A stretch of DNA of 64,000 nt from a virus. The stretch lies in the IMG/VR virus record IMGVR_UViG_3300020152_000024, positions 1-64,000 of that record; one strand, given 5' to 3'. Within the stretch, counting starts at the first letter, position 1; the number at the start of each line of letters is the position of its first letter. The notes beneath the pieces are model-generated. The model saw nothing but the letters and a program-made list of their open reading frames with translations. It ran no database searches and was not told the DNA's origin. Position numbers and translations under genes: made by a program. Positions 14,624 through 23,924 of the stretch are shown here, piece after piece.

Positions 14624-15340
14624 ATGCTGGACCGCGCGTTACTTGCCGCCCGCGGCGTGTTCTTGTCTGAGGACACACATCAACTGCTGATCGACCACCG
14701 CGCGGAGATAGAGCTTCCCATCGCGATACGGCGGCGCGAGACCGCGATCAGCGGCGATGTGCGCATCGGCGCGTTTTCAACCGCGCACGGTTCAATCGAC
14801 GAAAGCGTCGCGCGCGTCGGACGATATTGCTCGATCGCTTGGGGCGTGCACTTCGCCACCTTCGAGCATCCGCTGGACCGCATAACTACGCACGGCATGA
14901 CCTATCACGCCGGCTATTTCGGGCATGGGCCAGCGCCTGCGCCGATCCCGCCGCAAGAGCGCATCGTCATCGAGAACGATGTCTTTGTCGGCGAGCGCGC
15001 CTACATCAAGGGCGGCGTCACGCTGCACACCGGCTGCGTCGTTGGCGCCCACGCGGTCGTGACACGCGATGTCCCGCCTTACGCCGTCGTCGCGGGCAAT
15101 CCTGCCCGCGTGATGAAAATGCGGTTCGATGACGCAACGATTGCACGTCTGCTCGCTTCGCAATGGTGGCGCTTCGATTTAAGGCGCGTTCCGTTCTCGC
15201 TCGGCGATCTGGAGCGCACGCTCACCTTCATCGAAGCCCGACACCTTCCGGTCTATGAAGGCGAGCGCGTCTCCGGAGCGGAATTAGTTCGGGACGCGAA
15301 GAGCCTTGAAGCCGGTCCCGGCGCTATCGTTCGCGCCTAG
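14624..15340 (+). CDS. left-handed beta-helix (hexapeptide) acyltransferase
   Basis: 238 residues on the strand opposite to all neighbours. Hexapeptide repeats are seen as AISGDVRIGAFSTAHGSI, VARVGRYCSIAWG, and IVIENDVFVGERAYIKGG followed by TGCVVGAHAVVTRDVPPY and VVAGNPARVMKMRF. This is the CatB/Vat-like acetyltransferase fold, which uses acetyl-CoA to acetylate sugars or small molecules. Placed between fibre genes, it may modify host surface glycans (superinfection exclusion) or fibre-associated sugars; that is inference. A TGAGGA ribosome site precedes the ATG. Its last 57 bp overlap the end of the convergent fibre gene. Confidence 0.85.
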   Translation: MLDRALLAARGVFLSEDTHQLLIDHRAEIELPIAIRRRETAISGDVRIGAFSTAHGSIDESVARVGRYCSIAWGVHFATFEHPLDRITTHGMTYHAGYFGHGPAPAPIPPQERIVIENDVFVGERAYIKGGVTLHTGCVVGAHAVVTRDVPPYAVVAGNPARVMKMRFDDATIARLLASQWWRFDLRRVPFSLGDLERTLTFIEARHLPVYEGERVSGAELVRDAKSLEAGPGAIVRA

Positions 15341-18300
15341 CGAGACCTGCGCGCCGCCAACCAGAAGCTCGGTCACGGCCGGGAGCGAAAGCTTGCCGCT
15401 GCCGGCCAGGCGCGATGGCGTCAGGTTGCCGCTGGCGATCCGCAAGCACCAGATGTTGGTGCCATCGCTGATGTATTGGTGCTGCTCGGATGTGTTGTAA
15501 ACGTAGAGCGAACCGCTAACGGCCTCAGCCGCGGCTCGCGCCAGCGCCGCGTTGCCCATAGTTTCGCCGACGCCCAGTTTCTCCAAACACCAGCCGACGC
15601 CGCGGCCCCACGAATCCATGACCATGATCTGCGCGCCCGTGCCGCCCGTTGGGCGCGGCGTGCCGTTGGAGTCGTCGAGCTGATCGATGCGGATGCGGGC
15701 GGCCGTGGTGACGTCGGTGTCGCCCGTACCTTCGACGTAGCCCGCATTGGTGGCGGTCAAGAAGCCAATCACCAGGCCTTCGGTGTACTTGCCGACCTCG
15801 AGCTTGGAGCCCGCGACGCGGAACGGCTTGCCGGTGCTGACAGAGGCCGAGCGGATGGTATCGACGAAGAGGTTGTCGGCGTTCTGGAAGTAGACGAGGT
15901 CGGCCGAGCCGTGCGAGCCATTGATGTGGATGCCGCGCCGGTTGATCGACGTGTTGGCGTTCGATGCGCCGGCGAAGACGACGCCGCGACACGCCAGCGC
16001 CGCCGCCGTGTCCAGAAGACGCATGACGACGTCGAGATAGAACGATTGATTGTCGCCCGCCTCGCCGAGATCAGTGCCACTGACGAGACTATCGAACAGG
16101 ACCGCCTCAGCGCCCTCGCAATTTTGGATGTAAATTTTGTAGGTGCCGAAAAGCCGGCTGGTGACCTGCAGCGCACGGGTCATCAGATTGCCGGACAGCA
16201 CCGAGAAATTCTCGAACCCGCCGCCCTGCTTGCGGCGCGTCGTGGCGTTGCCGCTTGGCGAACGGTGCTTCAGCGCCGTGATCGCGGCCGTGCACAAAAG
16301 GGCTGTGCCCCATTTGGGCACGCCGACGTCGTGGTTTTCGCCTCTGCCGGCGCCCTGCACCAGAACGTTGTCGTAGATGTTGTCGAGGCCGGTATTGATC
16401 GCGATCGCGCTGGCCCCCGTTGGCGGCAATTGCAGGATGCCGCCGCCACGCTCGTCGAGCCGCTCCATCAATTCTTGGAGCCTCGCCGATTGGCTGGTCG
16501 AGCCATCGACCACCAGGCCGAAATCCTTGCCGGCGATGGCGATGCGCTGCGCCCAGCGGGTCGCATCCGTCCGTGCAACGGCAACGGCCGATGAAAGCGC
16601 GGTCGTGCCTGGATTGTCTACGGCGTAGCTCTTGGCCTGAAACTGCGCATCGGCGGCGGTGATGGAGTAAAAGTCCGTGCCCGCCTCAAGGTCGAGCAGC
16701 GCCCGCATGGCCGCATAGTTCGCCGCACTCAACAACGATTGCACGTTGGCCGCCGGGGCGATGGCCGCGAAGGTCGCGAGGTTGGCGCTGTAGGCTTGGA
16801 CGTTGGTCCCGATCACGAGCCCAAGCGCGGTGCGGATAGCGGCATAATCGGCCGCCTGCAGAATCGTCTGCACGTTCGCCGACGGGCTCGACAATGCCGC
16901 GTAGGCGTCAAGCACCGAAGATTTGGCCTGATAGGCGCCGGTGCCGCCGAACTGCGTCCAGCTGATCGCGGTCGTGCCCAGCGTGCCGCCTGCATTGGCC
17001 GTGCACACGAAAGCGCGGTCGCCGTTGGCCGTGCCTTCTTCCACCCAGACATTCGCGCCCGGCGTTTCGGACCAGGCGTCCATATCAGCCGCGCGCGCCC
17101 AGGATCCAGAAGCGGCGACATAGATGCCGTTTTCGGCGGCTGCAGATTGGTTTTTCACCAGCACCCGATCGCCGGCGATGATCGAAACGCCATCGATCGT
17201 CTGCGCGCCCGAAAGCGAGATGTTGGCGGTCGTTGCCGCCCTCACGCTGGGCTTCACATCGAAGCCGGCGGCAAGGTTATCGACGTATTGCTTGGTCGCC
17301 GCATGCAGCGCGCTCGAAGGGTCAGCGTGGAGCGTGACGGGGCCCGTCAGCGTGCCGCCTGACTTCGCCAAGAACTGCGCATCGGCGCCGGTCATGGAAT
17401 AAAAGTCAGTCCCGGCTTCGAGGTCCAAGTCCGCGCGCATCTGCGCGAACGTGTGGCCAAGCAGCGTCTGAGCGTTGGCGTGCGGCGCGATGCCGGCGAA
17501 CGTCGAAAGGTTCGCGCTGAACGCCTGAACGTTGGCCCCGATGACAAGGCCAAGCAGCGTGCGCATGGCCGCATAGTCGCCGGCCGCGGCGAAGCTCTGC
17601 ACATTCGCCGACGGCGCTATGCCCGCCCACGTCGTCAAGTTCGCCGACGCCGCCTGCTTGCCCGCCAGCAGCGCATCGGCTGCCGAGACGGCATAAAAGT
17701 CAGTACCCGGCTCCAGGTCGAGCAGCGCGCGAATGGCGGCGTAGTTGGCAGCGCCGTTCAGCGCCTGCACGTTCGCGCTTGGCGCGATCGTCGCCCAGGT
17801 CGTCAGATTGGCTGAGGCCGCCTGCTTTCCAGCCAGCGCCGAATCGACCGCCCCGATGGAATAAAAATCGACGCCGACTTCGAGGTCGAGCAAGCCACGC
17901 ATGGCGGCGTAGTTCGCCGCGCCCAACAGCGACAGCACGTTGGCGCCCGGACTGACGCCGGCGAAGGCGGTCAGATTGGCGCTGTAGGCCTGGACGTCGG
18001 TTCCGATTTCAAGGTCGAGATCGGCCCGCATCTGCGCGAAGGTGTGGTTGATCAGCGTCGCGCCGTTGGCGCTGATCTCGCTTTCCAGCTTGTACTGGCC
18101 GTGCGGGTCCGCCTCGCCAACGTGATCGGCCACAGCCTCTTCGCCGCCGCCGCTTTCGACGCCGGCAATGAGCGCATCCACTTCCGCTTGGCTGTAGAGG
18201 CTGAGCGCCGTGCGCACATCGCCGGCGCCGCCCAGCTTGGCCACCAGGTCGGCGAGGTCCGCCGCCGCCATTAGCGGGCCGCCATACGCCGTCGCTGCGG

Positions 18301-19036
18301 CAAGATAGCCCCAGCGCACCGAATTGATTGAGCCAGACGACACCTGCACGAACGGGATTGCGGTGACATCAAGCTCGCCGCCAGCGTCGGCGCTCGATTG
18401 CCAGGCGCTATCGGCGTGCGTAGCGCCTTGCTGCACGGTGATGATCGCGCCAGGGATTTCCGCCCACGCATTGAACGAAGCGGTGCGCTCCCACGCGCCT
18501 GCCGAAACGGCATAGACCCCGTTAGCCGCGGCGCTCGACTGGTCTTTGACCAGCACCAGCTCGCCTTCGCTCAAGGCTACGCCGTCGATGGTTTGCTCAC
18601 CAGAAAGTGTGATATTGGCCGTCGTCGCAGCCCGCACGATGATGGCGCTTTCACCGGAGCCGCCGACGACATCGACCCAGCTTGCGCCCTCGCGATAGCG
18701 GTGCACTTGGACGTCTTGGATGAACGCCATCATGCCGGGCTTGGGCGTCACCTGGAGCCAGCCGCTGGCGAGATAAACCGCGACGTTGCCCGCGGTGTAG
18801 CTGCCCCAGGCTGCGCCCGCGGCCGCGCCGGTCATGATGTAGGCGTCGCCAACCTCAGGATCGTTCGGCTGGGCATCGACGCTGGCCGAGATCACGGTGA
18901 GGTTCGTCAGCGTTTCCAGCAGCGCAAAGAGCGCGCGCACTTGTGACTTATCGACGTCATGGACGCCGCTCGACGCTTCGCCGTCGATCCAATAATCACG
19001 CCACGCCTGATTGGCCAATGCACGAATAGCGCTCAT
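15284..19036 (-). CDS. large tail fibre/tailspike protein
   Basis: 1250 residues. The N-terminus has a DUF2793-like module (GDAYIMTGAAAGAAWGSYTA; VAVYLASGWLQVTPKPGMMA). Then come two copies of a TIDGV...VLVKDQ(S)...NGVY module, separated by about eight repeats of the form (Y/F)AxxRxxLxLxxGxD, each followed by ANLTTWA-like or KQAAS segments. The C-terminal about 400 residues look like a beta-helix receptor-binding or tailspike domain (ILQLPPTGASAIAINTGLDN; GRGVGWCLEKLG). It is probably the main host-binding fibre, perhaps with polysaccharide depolymerase activity. It ends inside the convergent acyltransferase gene. Confidence 0.85.
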   Translation of the reverse strand: MSAIRALANQAWRDYWIDGEASSGVHDVDKSQVRALFALLETLTNLTVISASVDAQPNDPEVGDAYIMTGAAAGAAWGSYTAGNVAVYLASGWLQVTPKPGMMAFIQDVQVHRYREGASWVDVVGGSGESAIIVRAATTANITLSGEQTIDGVALSEGELVLVKDQSSAAANGVYAVSAGAWERTASFNAWAEIPGAIITVQQGATHADSAWQSSADAGGELDVTAIPFVQVSSGSINSVRWGYLAAATAYGGPLMAAADLADLVAKLGGAGDVRTALSLYSQAEVDALIAGVESGGGEEAVADHVGEADPHGQYKLESEISANGATLINHTFAQMRADLDLEIGTDVQAYSANLTAFAGVSPGANVLSLLGAANYAAMRGLLDLEVGVDFYSIGAVDSALAGKQAASANLTTWATIAPSANVQALNGAANYAAIRALLDLEPGTDFYAVSAADALLAGKQAASANLTTWAGIAPSANVQSFAAAGDYAAMRTLLGLVIGANVQAFSANLSTFAGIAPHANAQTLLGHTFAQMRADLDLEAGTDFYSMTGADAQFLAKSGGTLTGPVTLHADPSSALHAATKQYVDNLAAGFDVKPSVRAATTANISLSGAQTIDGVSIIAGDRVLVKNQSAAAENGIYVAASGSWARAADMDAWSETPGANVWVEEGTANGDRAFVCTANAGGTLGTTAISWTQFGGTGAYQAKSSVLDAYAALSSPSANVQTILQAADYAAIRTALGLVIGTNVQAYSANLATFAAIAPAANVQSLLSAANYAAMRALLDLEAGTDFYSITAADAQFQAKSYAVDNPGTTALSSAVAVARTDATRWAQRIAIAGKDFGLVVDGSTSQSARLQELMERLDERGGGILQLPPTGASAIAINTGLDNIYDNVLVQGAGRGENHDVGVPKWGTALLCTAAITALKHRSPSGNATTRRKQGGGFENFSVLSGNLMTRALQVTSRLFGTYKIYIQNCEGAEAVLFDSLVSGTDLGEAGDNQSFYLDVVMRLLDTAAALACRGVVFAGASNANTSINRRGIHINGSHGSADLVYFQNADNLFVDTIRSASVSTGKPFRVAGSKLEVGKYTEGLVIGFLTATNAGYVEGTGDTDVTTAARIRIDQLDDSNGTPRPTGGTGAQIMVMDSWGRGVGWCLEKLGVGETMGNAALARAAAEAVSGSLYVYNTSEQHQYISDGTNIWCLRIASGNLTPSRLAGSGKLSLPAVTELLVGGAQVSLGANDSAGTGFKALRVPN

Positions 19037-19047
19037 CGGTAACCTCG

Positions 19048-19812
19048 TTAGGCCAGCGCGGTCGGCTGGTAGTGTTGTGCGCCGTCGGAATAGCCGGAGC
19101 CGTCGGAGAAGAGCGAACCGCCGCCGACGATGGTGAATTCATCGAAGCGCGAGACGATGCGGGTCCACACCGTGACGCCAACCGGCCGCACGCGATCGAT
19201 GGCGGCGTAGATTTGCGCATCGACGACGCTGACGGGATCGAGATCGGCGCTCCATTCTAGCGGCGATGCGGTGTCGAACGCGCCGTAAGGATGATTGTAG
19301 CCGGAGACATCGGGCACGCCGGCCGGGCGCGGGCGCAGCACTTCGACGAAGAGCTGCGCCGTCATGCCGTGACAGCCATAACCGCCGGCCACGTCATAGC
19401 CGCACCCGCCGACATCGTAAGCGCCGGTGTCGGCCGCCCGTTGCGGCTCGAAAATGCGCGGCGGCGCGCCGGTCAACAGCGTAACCCGCATCGAGAGCGC
19501 CGCCCGCGTGGCCATCGGCTTGAAAAGATGGGCGATGATGGCGATGCGAAACGATGCGTCACTCTGGCCTTGCGCCCGCTTCAGATCGCCGCCGAAAAAG
19601 TCGAGCGCGATGAGATCAAGCCAGCCGCCTGTCGCGGTGGCGATGCGGGTTTGCAGTCTGGCGTAGGCGTAAAGCTCATGCACCCAGGCGAGCGCTACAG
19701 CCGGCCCTTGCAGCAAGCCGTCTAGGACGGGCGTCGGCCCGTGATCTTGGCCAAACCAGCGGGGCAACAGCCGCTTCAGGCGCGCCACGATATCGGATGC
19801 ATCGCCGATCAT
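19048..19812 (-). CDS. baseplate/tail protein, Mu gp48 / P2 gpI type
   Basis: 254 residues. LKRLLPRWFGQ at the start and LQTRIATATGGWLDLIALDF match the Mu gp48/YmfQ family of tail proteins encoded just after baseplate J. The C-terminal part (AIDRVRPVGVTVWTRIV) resembles the end of J-type proteins. It would link baseplate wedges to the tail fibres. It overlaps the J gene by ATGA. Confidence 0.8.
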   Translation of the reverse strand: MIGDASDIVARLKRLLPRWFGQDHGPTPVLDGLLQGPAVALAWVHELYAYARLQTRIATATGGWLDLIALDFFGGDLKRAQGQSDASFRIAIIAHLFKPMATRAALSMRVTLLTGAPPRIFEPQRAADTGAYDVGGCGYDVAGGYGCHGMTAQLFVEVLRPRPAGVPDVSGYNHPYGAFDTASPLEWSADLDPVSVVDAQIYAAIDRVRPVGVTVWTRIVSRFDEFTIVGGGSLFSDGSGYSDGAQHYQPTALA

Positions 19813-20939
19813 ACGACAGTCACCGTGATGAGGCCTGCCCGCGGCAGCTGCTTGGCGCTCGCGACCACATCGGCGGTCTGGCTATTCAGCGTCACGCCGG
19901 TCACGTTGGTGATGAGATCGGAAGCGCCGTAAGCCACTTGTGCGATGCGGGTGAGGCGCACCGCCCCGCCCATGCTGAGCGCATCGATATATTGCTCAAC
20001 CGCCAGCGAAACCGCCGCCATTACGGCGGCGGCGTCGGTCGTGTCCGAAAGATGGATAGAGAGGCCCACATTCACATCGACGATGTTGGGCGCGAACACG
20101 CCGAAAGTGATGCCGACGGGACGCACGCGATCGATCGCCGCCATGACGAGGCTCAACGTCTCCGACGTGGGGCTTCCCGTGCCGTCGTTGACGATGACGT
20201 AGAAATGGCCCCGGCGCGCTTCGCCGTCATAGGTTTCGTTCTCGACCAGGACGTGCGTCAGGTTCTGCTCGAGCGAGGCGATGGCGTAGGCCACCGCAGG
20301 TTTGACCGCGAGCGAGAGCGAGGCGATGAAGAGCTGGAAGCGGGCGCGGAAGGCGATATCGGTTTCAGGATCGGCGCCGGAAAAGAAGCTCGCCGCATTC
20401 GTCACCTGGTCAACGCCCGGGACCGCCGAAGCGATGATGGTGACCGCCCCCGCCGCGGCGTTTCCTGAAGCGCCTGGCGTTTCAGCTTCGACCGGCACCG
20501 TCACGCTGGTGACGCCGGCGCCCATCACATAGGCTTGGCGCGCGGCGACCCATGAGGAATTGCCCGTATCGAGCGCCACCAGATAGCTCTCCGAGCCGTC
20601 GGCGGTCTCGACCCGGACGTTGAGCGGGATCGAAGCTTCGCCGCTGCCGCTGAAACGCGAGAACGTCACATCGCCGAGCGCCGGCATCGCCGCTTCGCGC
20701 GACAGGCCATAATCGGCCATCCAGCTGTCGAGATCGGCGCCGCGCGAGGTCGAAGCGCGGGTGGCGGCCAGAAGATTGAGGATGAGCCCCTGCAGCCAGA
20801 GCGCCACTTGGGCGACGGCTTCGGCCAGCGCCCGCAGGATAGAGCCGATGCTGAAATCTACCAGGCCAGAGGCCGAGCCCTGCACGGCCGTCGCCTGCTC
20901 ACGCACGAGCTGTGTGTAGGTCTTCGGGATCAGCGCCAT
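19809..20939 (-). CDS. baseplate assembly protein J
   Basis: 376 residues of the baseplate J family (PF04865, Mu gp47-like). Recognisable blocks are an N-terminal FSIGSILRALAEAVAQVALW, ADLDSWMADYGLSRE, and GDVTFSRFSGSGEASIPLNV with ETDIAFRARFQLFIASLS later. It is a wedge component of contractile-tail baseplates. It starts directly at the stop of the gp46-like gene. Confidence 0.92.
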   Translation of the reverse strand: MALIPKTYTQLVREQATAVQGSASGLVDFSIGSILRALAEAVAQVALWLQGLILNLLAATRASTSRGADLDSWMADYGLSREAAMPALGDVTFSRFSGSGEASIPLNVRVETADGSESYLVALDTGNSSWVAARQAYVMGAGVTSVTVPVEAETPGASGNAAAGAVTIIASAVPGVDQVTNAASFFSGADPETDIAFRARFQLFIASLSLAVKPAVAYAIASLEQNLTHVLVENETYDGEARRGHFYVIVNDGTGSPTSETLSLVMAAIDRVRPVGITFGVFAPNIVDVNVGLSIHLSDTTDAAAVMAAVSLAVEQYIDALSMGGAVRLTRIAQVAYGASDLITNVTGVTLNSQTADVVASAKQLPRAGLITVTVV

Positions 20940-21310
20940 TACTCACTCACATCGAAAGCGAGAACGGCCCGCACGCCCGGCGCGGTTTCGTACTCGATGT
21001 TGGCGCGCACGCCGTTCGCGATCGGCGTCACCTGGATGCGCGGCGGCGGCGTCTCGCGAACAGATCGCTCCTTTAGCATTTCGCCGGCGATGAGGCCGCG
21101 CACGCGGGGCGCTTCGAGGTTCTTGCCGACTTCGCTGGGCAGGCCTGCGCCATAAGCAGGGTGCGCCAGATAATCGCCATCCGCCGTCATCAGGCGGCGA
21201 AGCACACGCTGGCGTGAGCGGACGGCGCGCTCGACGCGCATCAGATCGCCGGTGTTCGACACGATGAGGTCGCTGCCGTACCAGTGCCCGATGTCGGCAA
21301 CGTCGCTCAT
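20939..21310 (-). CDS. baseplate wedge protein, Mu gp46 / gp25-like
   Basis: 123 residues. SRQRVLRRLMTADGDYLAHP and GAGLPSEVGKNLEAPRV are typical of the gp46/GPW-gp25 family that forms the inner wedge and sheath-initiation site. It lies between the spike (V) gene and J as in Mu-like phages. Confidence 0.88.
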   Translation of the reverse strand: MSDVADIGHWYGSDLIVSNTGDLMRVERAVRSRQRVLRRLMTADGDYLAHPAYGAGLPSEVGKNLEAPRVRGLIAGEMLKERSVRETPPPRIQVTPIANGVRANIEYETAPGVRAVLAFDVSE

Positions 21311-21313
21311 GGC

Positions 21314-21898
21314 CTACTCCGCTGGCTGGTCCGTCGTCTGTGTCTGGCCCGAGCCCGTATCGACACCGCCATGCTTGTGGGCGTTGTAGGTGTCGCGGAG
21401 CGCCTTCACGGTGACACCGTTGCCGGGCGTGTTGTCGGTGACGTCCTTCGTCACCGTGAGATTGCCGGTGATGTTGACGTCGCCTTCAAGCTCAAAGCCG
21501 GCGACGGCCTTGCCATAGAAGCGGCCCGAATTCTCCAGCCGCAGGCAAGTGCCGCTCTGATGCACCAGCCAGAACTCGCCTTCGGGACAATCGAGCGGGC
21601 GGTGCGCATCGTCGAAGATCGCCCCGGTGATGATGCCGATCTCCGGATTTGACTCCGAGAAGATCACCTCAACCTGTGTGCCCACCGGGATCGGCGCAAA
21701 GAGCCCCCAGCCTGCCCCGACCCACACCGAAGCGATAGGAAGCCAGCCTGTCTCGACGCCGTCGGGCTCGATGCGCACCTTGGCGCAGTAATTGGCGCTG
21801 TCGAGCGAGGTGATGACGCCAAGGCATGGATCTGTGTAAGCGCCCCGCGCCAGCATCGCTTGGCGGCGCATGTGATCTTGCAAGCCGGCGACGCTCAT
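21314..21898 (-). CDS. baseplate spike protein V (Mu gp45-like)
   Basis: 194 residues. It has an N-terminal OB-like part (GVITSLDSANYCAKVRIEPD), a beta-helix stretch (GFELEGDVNITGNLTVTKD), and a His-rich tip (YNAHKHGGVDTG), which binds metal in known spike proteins. It forms the membrane-piercing central spike. Context fits: hub gene upstream, gp46-like gene downstream. Confidence 0.9.
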   Translation of the reverse strand: MSVAGLQDHMRRQAMLARGAYTDPCLGVITSLDSANYCAKVRIEPDGVETGWLPIASVWVGAGWGLFAPIPVGTQVEVIFSESNPEIGIITGAIFDDAHRPLDCPEGEFWLVHQSGTCLRLENSGRFYGKAVAGFELEGDVNITGNLTVTKDVTDNTPGNGVTVKALRDTYNAHKHGGVDTGSGQTQTTDQPAE

Positions 21899-22941
21899 GA
21901 CTTACCCCGGCTCTGGTTTTTGGCTTCGACGCTCCAGCAATAGCCTTCGCGCGCATTGAGCCACCGGCGGATCGCTTCAGGATAGAACACCTGATCGAAC
22001 GGACCCGCGCCGCGCACCTGGATGACATCGGCAAGCGAAAGATCATCGCCCGCCGGTCCATCGAACCGGAGCCGCATCGCGTGCTGCGTCAGCTCGGTGT
22101 AAATCTGCTCAGCGCGCGCTTGCGCCTGATCGGCGGTGAGGCCGGGGATTGAATACTCATACTGCGGATCAGAATCGCCCCCTGGCCCGGCCCGCTTTAC
22201 ATGGCGCACGCCTTGGCGATGGTTCCAGGAGCGCACGGTCACGCGAATGTCACGCGCGAGGTTGAGGGCCTTTTCCAATTTGACGCGCGTCTGATCAGCG
22301 CTGGGCGGCCCGCCTATCGCCTTCGGCGCGCGCCATTCGACCAGATAGGGCTCTTGCTCTGCGCTCGGGCGCGGGCCGAACACCAGCTCGCGGCCGCGCA
22401 CATAGACGACAAAATCTTCTTCGCGCGCGAGCCAGGTCAGCAAGTCCCACTCGCTGCGCCGGCTTTGCTGGCGCACCTGATCGATTTGATAATAGGACCC
22501 GATCCGGGTCCGCGTCTCTGTGACGACGGGCGTCAGCCCATGCTTGGCGGCAAGCTCGGTCACAACGCGCGATGCGGTTGAATTGGTGTAGCGCTCGCTG
22601 GTGCGGCTATCGATCAGGCTTGCGGTGAGATCGCGCGCGTTGAGGATGATGGCTTGGCCGTTGAGGTCGTACTCGAAGCGGTCAATCTTGCCGAAGAAGA
22701 TCGACGGCAGCTGCGCAGCGGTGAACTTGCCCCCATCGGTGAGCCCTGCCCGGACCTCGACATCGAAGCTCGGCTGGCCAGCGAGCCAATCCAGGCCCCG
22801 ATCTGCCGGCAGTTGCGAAACCGGCAGCAGGATGCGCGCCTTGTCCGCTTCGGCGAAGGCGTTGTTCTCGACTTCGAACTCGGTATAGGGCGCTGAGACG
22901 CCGTCCAGCAGGACCGCGCCGCGCGGATGGCGGACGTTCAT
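21895..22941 (-). CDS. baseplate hub protein (Mu gp44 / P2 gpD-like)
   Basis: 348 residues from the ATG at 22941, which overlaps the upstream stop. Blocks such as FFGKIDRFEYDLNGQAIILNARD, shortened here to its start FFGKIDRFEYDLNGQ, then ASRVVTELAAKHGLTPVV and WDLLTWLAREEDFVVYVRGR match tail hub proteins of the gpD/gp44 type. The hub closes the tube and carries the spike. An upstream in-frame extension exists but has no start signal. Confidence 0.85.
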   Translation of the reverse strand: MNVRHPRGAVLLDGVSAPYTEFEVENNAFAEADKARILLPVSQLPADRGLDWLAGQPSFDVEVRAGLTDGGKFTAAQLPSIFFGKIDRFEYDLNGQAIILNARDLTASLIDSRTSERYTNSTASRVVTELAAKHGLTPVVTETRTRIGSYYQIDQVRQQSRRSEWDLLTWLAREEDFVVYVRGRELVFGPRPSAEQEPYLVEWRAPKAIGGPPSADQTRVKLEKALNLARDIRVTVRSWNHRQGVRHVKRAGPGGDSDPQYEYSIPGLTADQAQARAEQIYTELTQHAMRLRFDGPAGDDLSLADVIQVRGAGPFDQVFYPEAIRRWLNAREGYCWSVEAKNQSRGKS

Positions 22942-23912
22942 CCGCCGGGACCAGGCGCGGCCGTCAGCACACCATCGGCGCCGCTCGCGGCAGGCGGCAG
23001 TATCAGCTCTTTGACGCCGCTGATCATCGGATCGGTTTCGCCATTGGCGCGGGCGATATCGACCCAAGCCGCGGCGTCGCCATAGCGGTCGGCCGCGAGC
23101 TGGTAGAGGTCGCCGCCCGCCTGGACGATGACCTCGCCGCTGGCGCCGATCGATCGCAGGTTCGTGGTGATGCGCGAGAGCGTGCTATCGAGCGCATAAA
23201 GCTCGCCAAGCTGGCCCATGCTGGTGAGTTGATTGGCAAAGCCGTCAGCGGTGTCGGCGATGCGCCCAAGCGCCCCCGACATGATCGCGCCAACAGGATC
23301 CTCGCCAATATTCTCGATGTTGCGGATGATGCTTTGAACCGTATCGCGCGCTTCAAGCACCGGGGCGATCACGCGCTGGATTTCCTCGGTTGTCGAAGTG
23401 ACGAAGTTCTGCACATCGCGCACGGTGTCGGCGATGGAACGGATAGCCCCGGTTACGCTGTCCAGATTGATCCGGCCGGCGCGGTCGGAAGCGTCGGCGA
23501 CATCGCCTTTAATGGCGCGGTCGGCATCGACCGGTTCGGCGCTTTTGGGCCGACCGTTATTCTGCACCACCAAGCAGGTGATCCGGTACGGGATCATGTA
23601 GAAGCGCTGGAAGTCCAGTTCGAGCGTTTCGATCACGACCGTATAGGATTGTTCGTGCCACTTAAGCTTCAGCGGCAAACCTGCGACGCGCATGGTGTCG
23701 AGCTGGAGCGCGCGGGCATAGGCGTTCGCGCCTTGGAAGAGCCCCGACCAGGATTTGTCGCGCTCGACCGCGCCCATCACGTCGATAACCTTGCCGCCGC
23801 CCGGCAATAGATGCGTGTTCAGCATCTGATTGCCGCCGAACGGCATTTCCGCCGGCACTTCAAAGCGCTCGAAGGCGAACTCGCCCAGCGTGACGACGAA
23901 ATCGGGCTTCAT
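22938..23912 (-). CDS. LysM-containing tail/baseplate protein (gp53-like)
   Basis: 324 residues. The N-terminal half (NQMLNTHLLPGGGKVIDVMG; YTVVIETLELDFQRFYMIPY) resembles DNA-circularisation/tail-adaptor proteins. The C-terminus is a LysM-like fold (VIVQAGGDLYQLAADRYGDA ... WVDIARANGETDP). In myophages such proteins attach the hub to the tube and sometimes touch peptidoglycan. It lies between tape measure and hub as expected. Confidence 0.8.
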   Translation of the reverse strand: MKPDFVVTLGEFAFERFEVPAEMPFGGNQMLNTHLLPGGGKVIDVMGAVERDKSWSGLFQGANAYARALQLDTMRVAGLPLKLKWHEQSYTVVIETLELDFQRFYMIPYRITCLVVQNNGRPKSAEPVDADRAIKGDVADASDRAGRINLDSVTGAIRSIADTVRDVQNFVTSTTEEIQRVIAPVLEARDTVQSIIRNIENIGEDPVGAIMSGALGRIADTADGFANQLTSMGQLGELYALDSTLSRITTNLRSIGASGEVIVQAGGDLYQLAADRYGDAAAWVDIARANGETDPMISGVKELILPPAASGADGVLTAAPGPGG

Positions 23913-23924
23913 CGGGAAGCCTCC

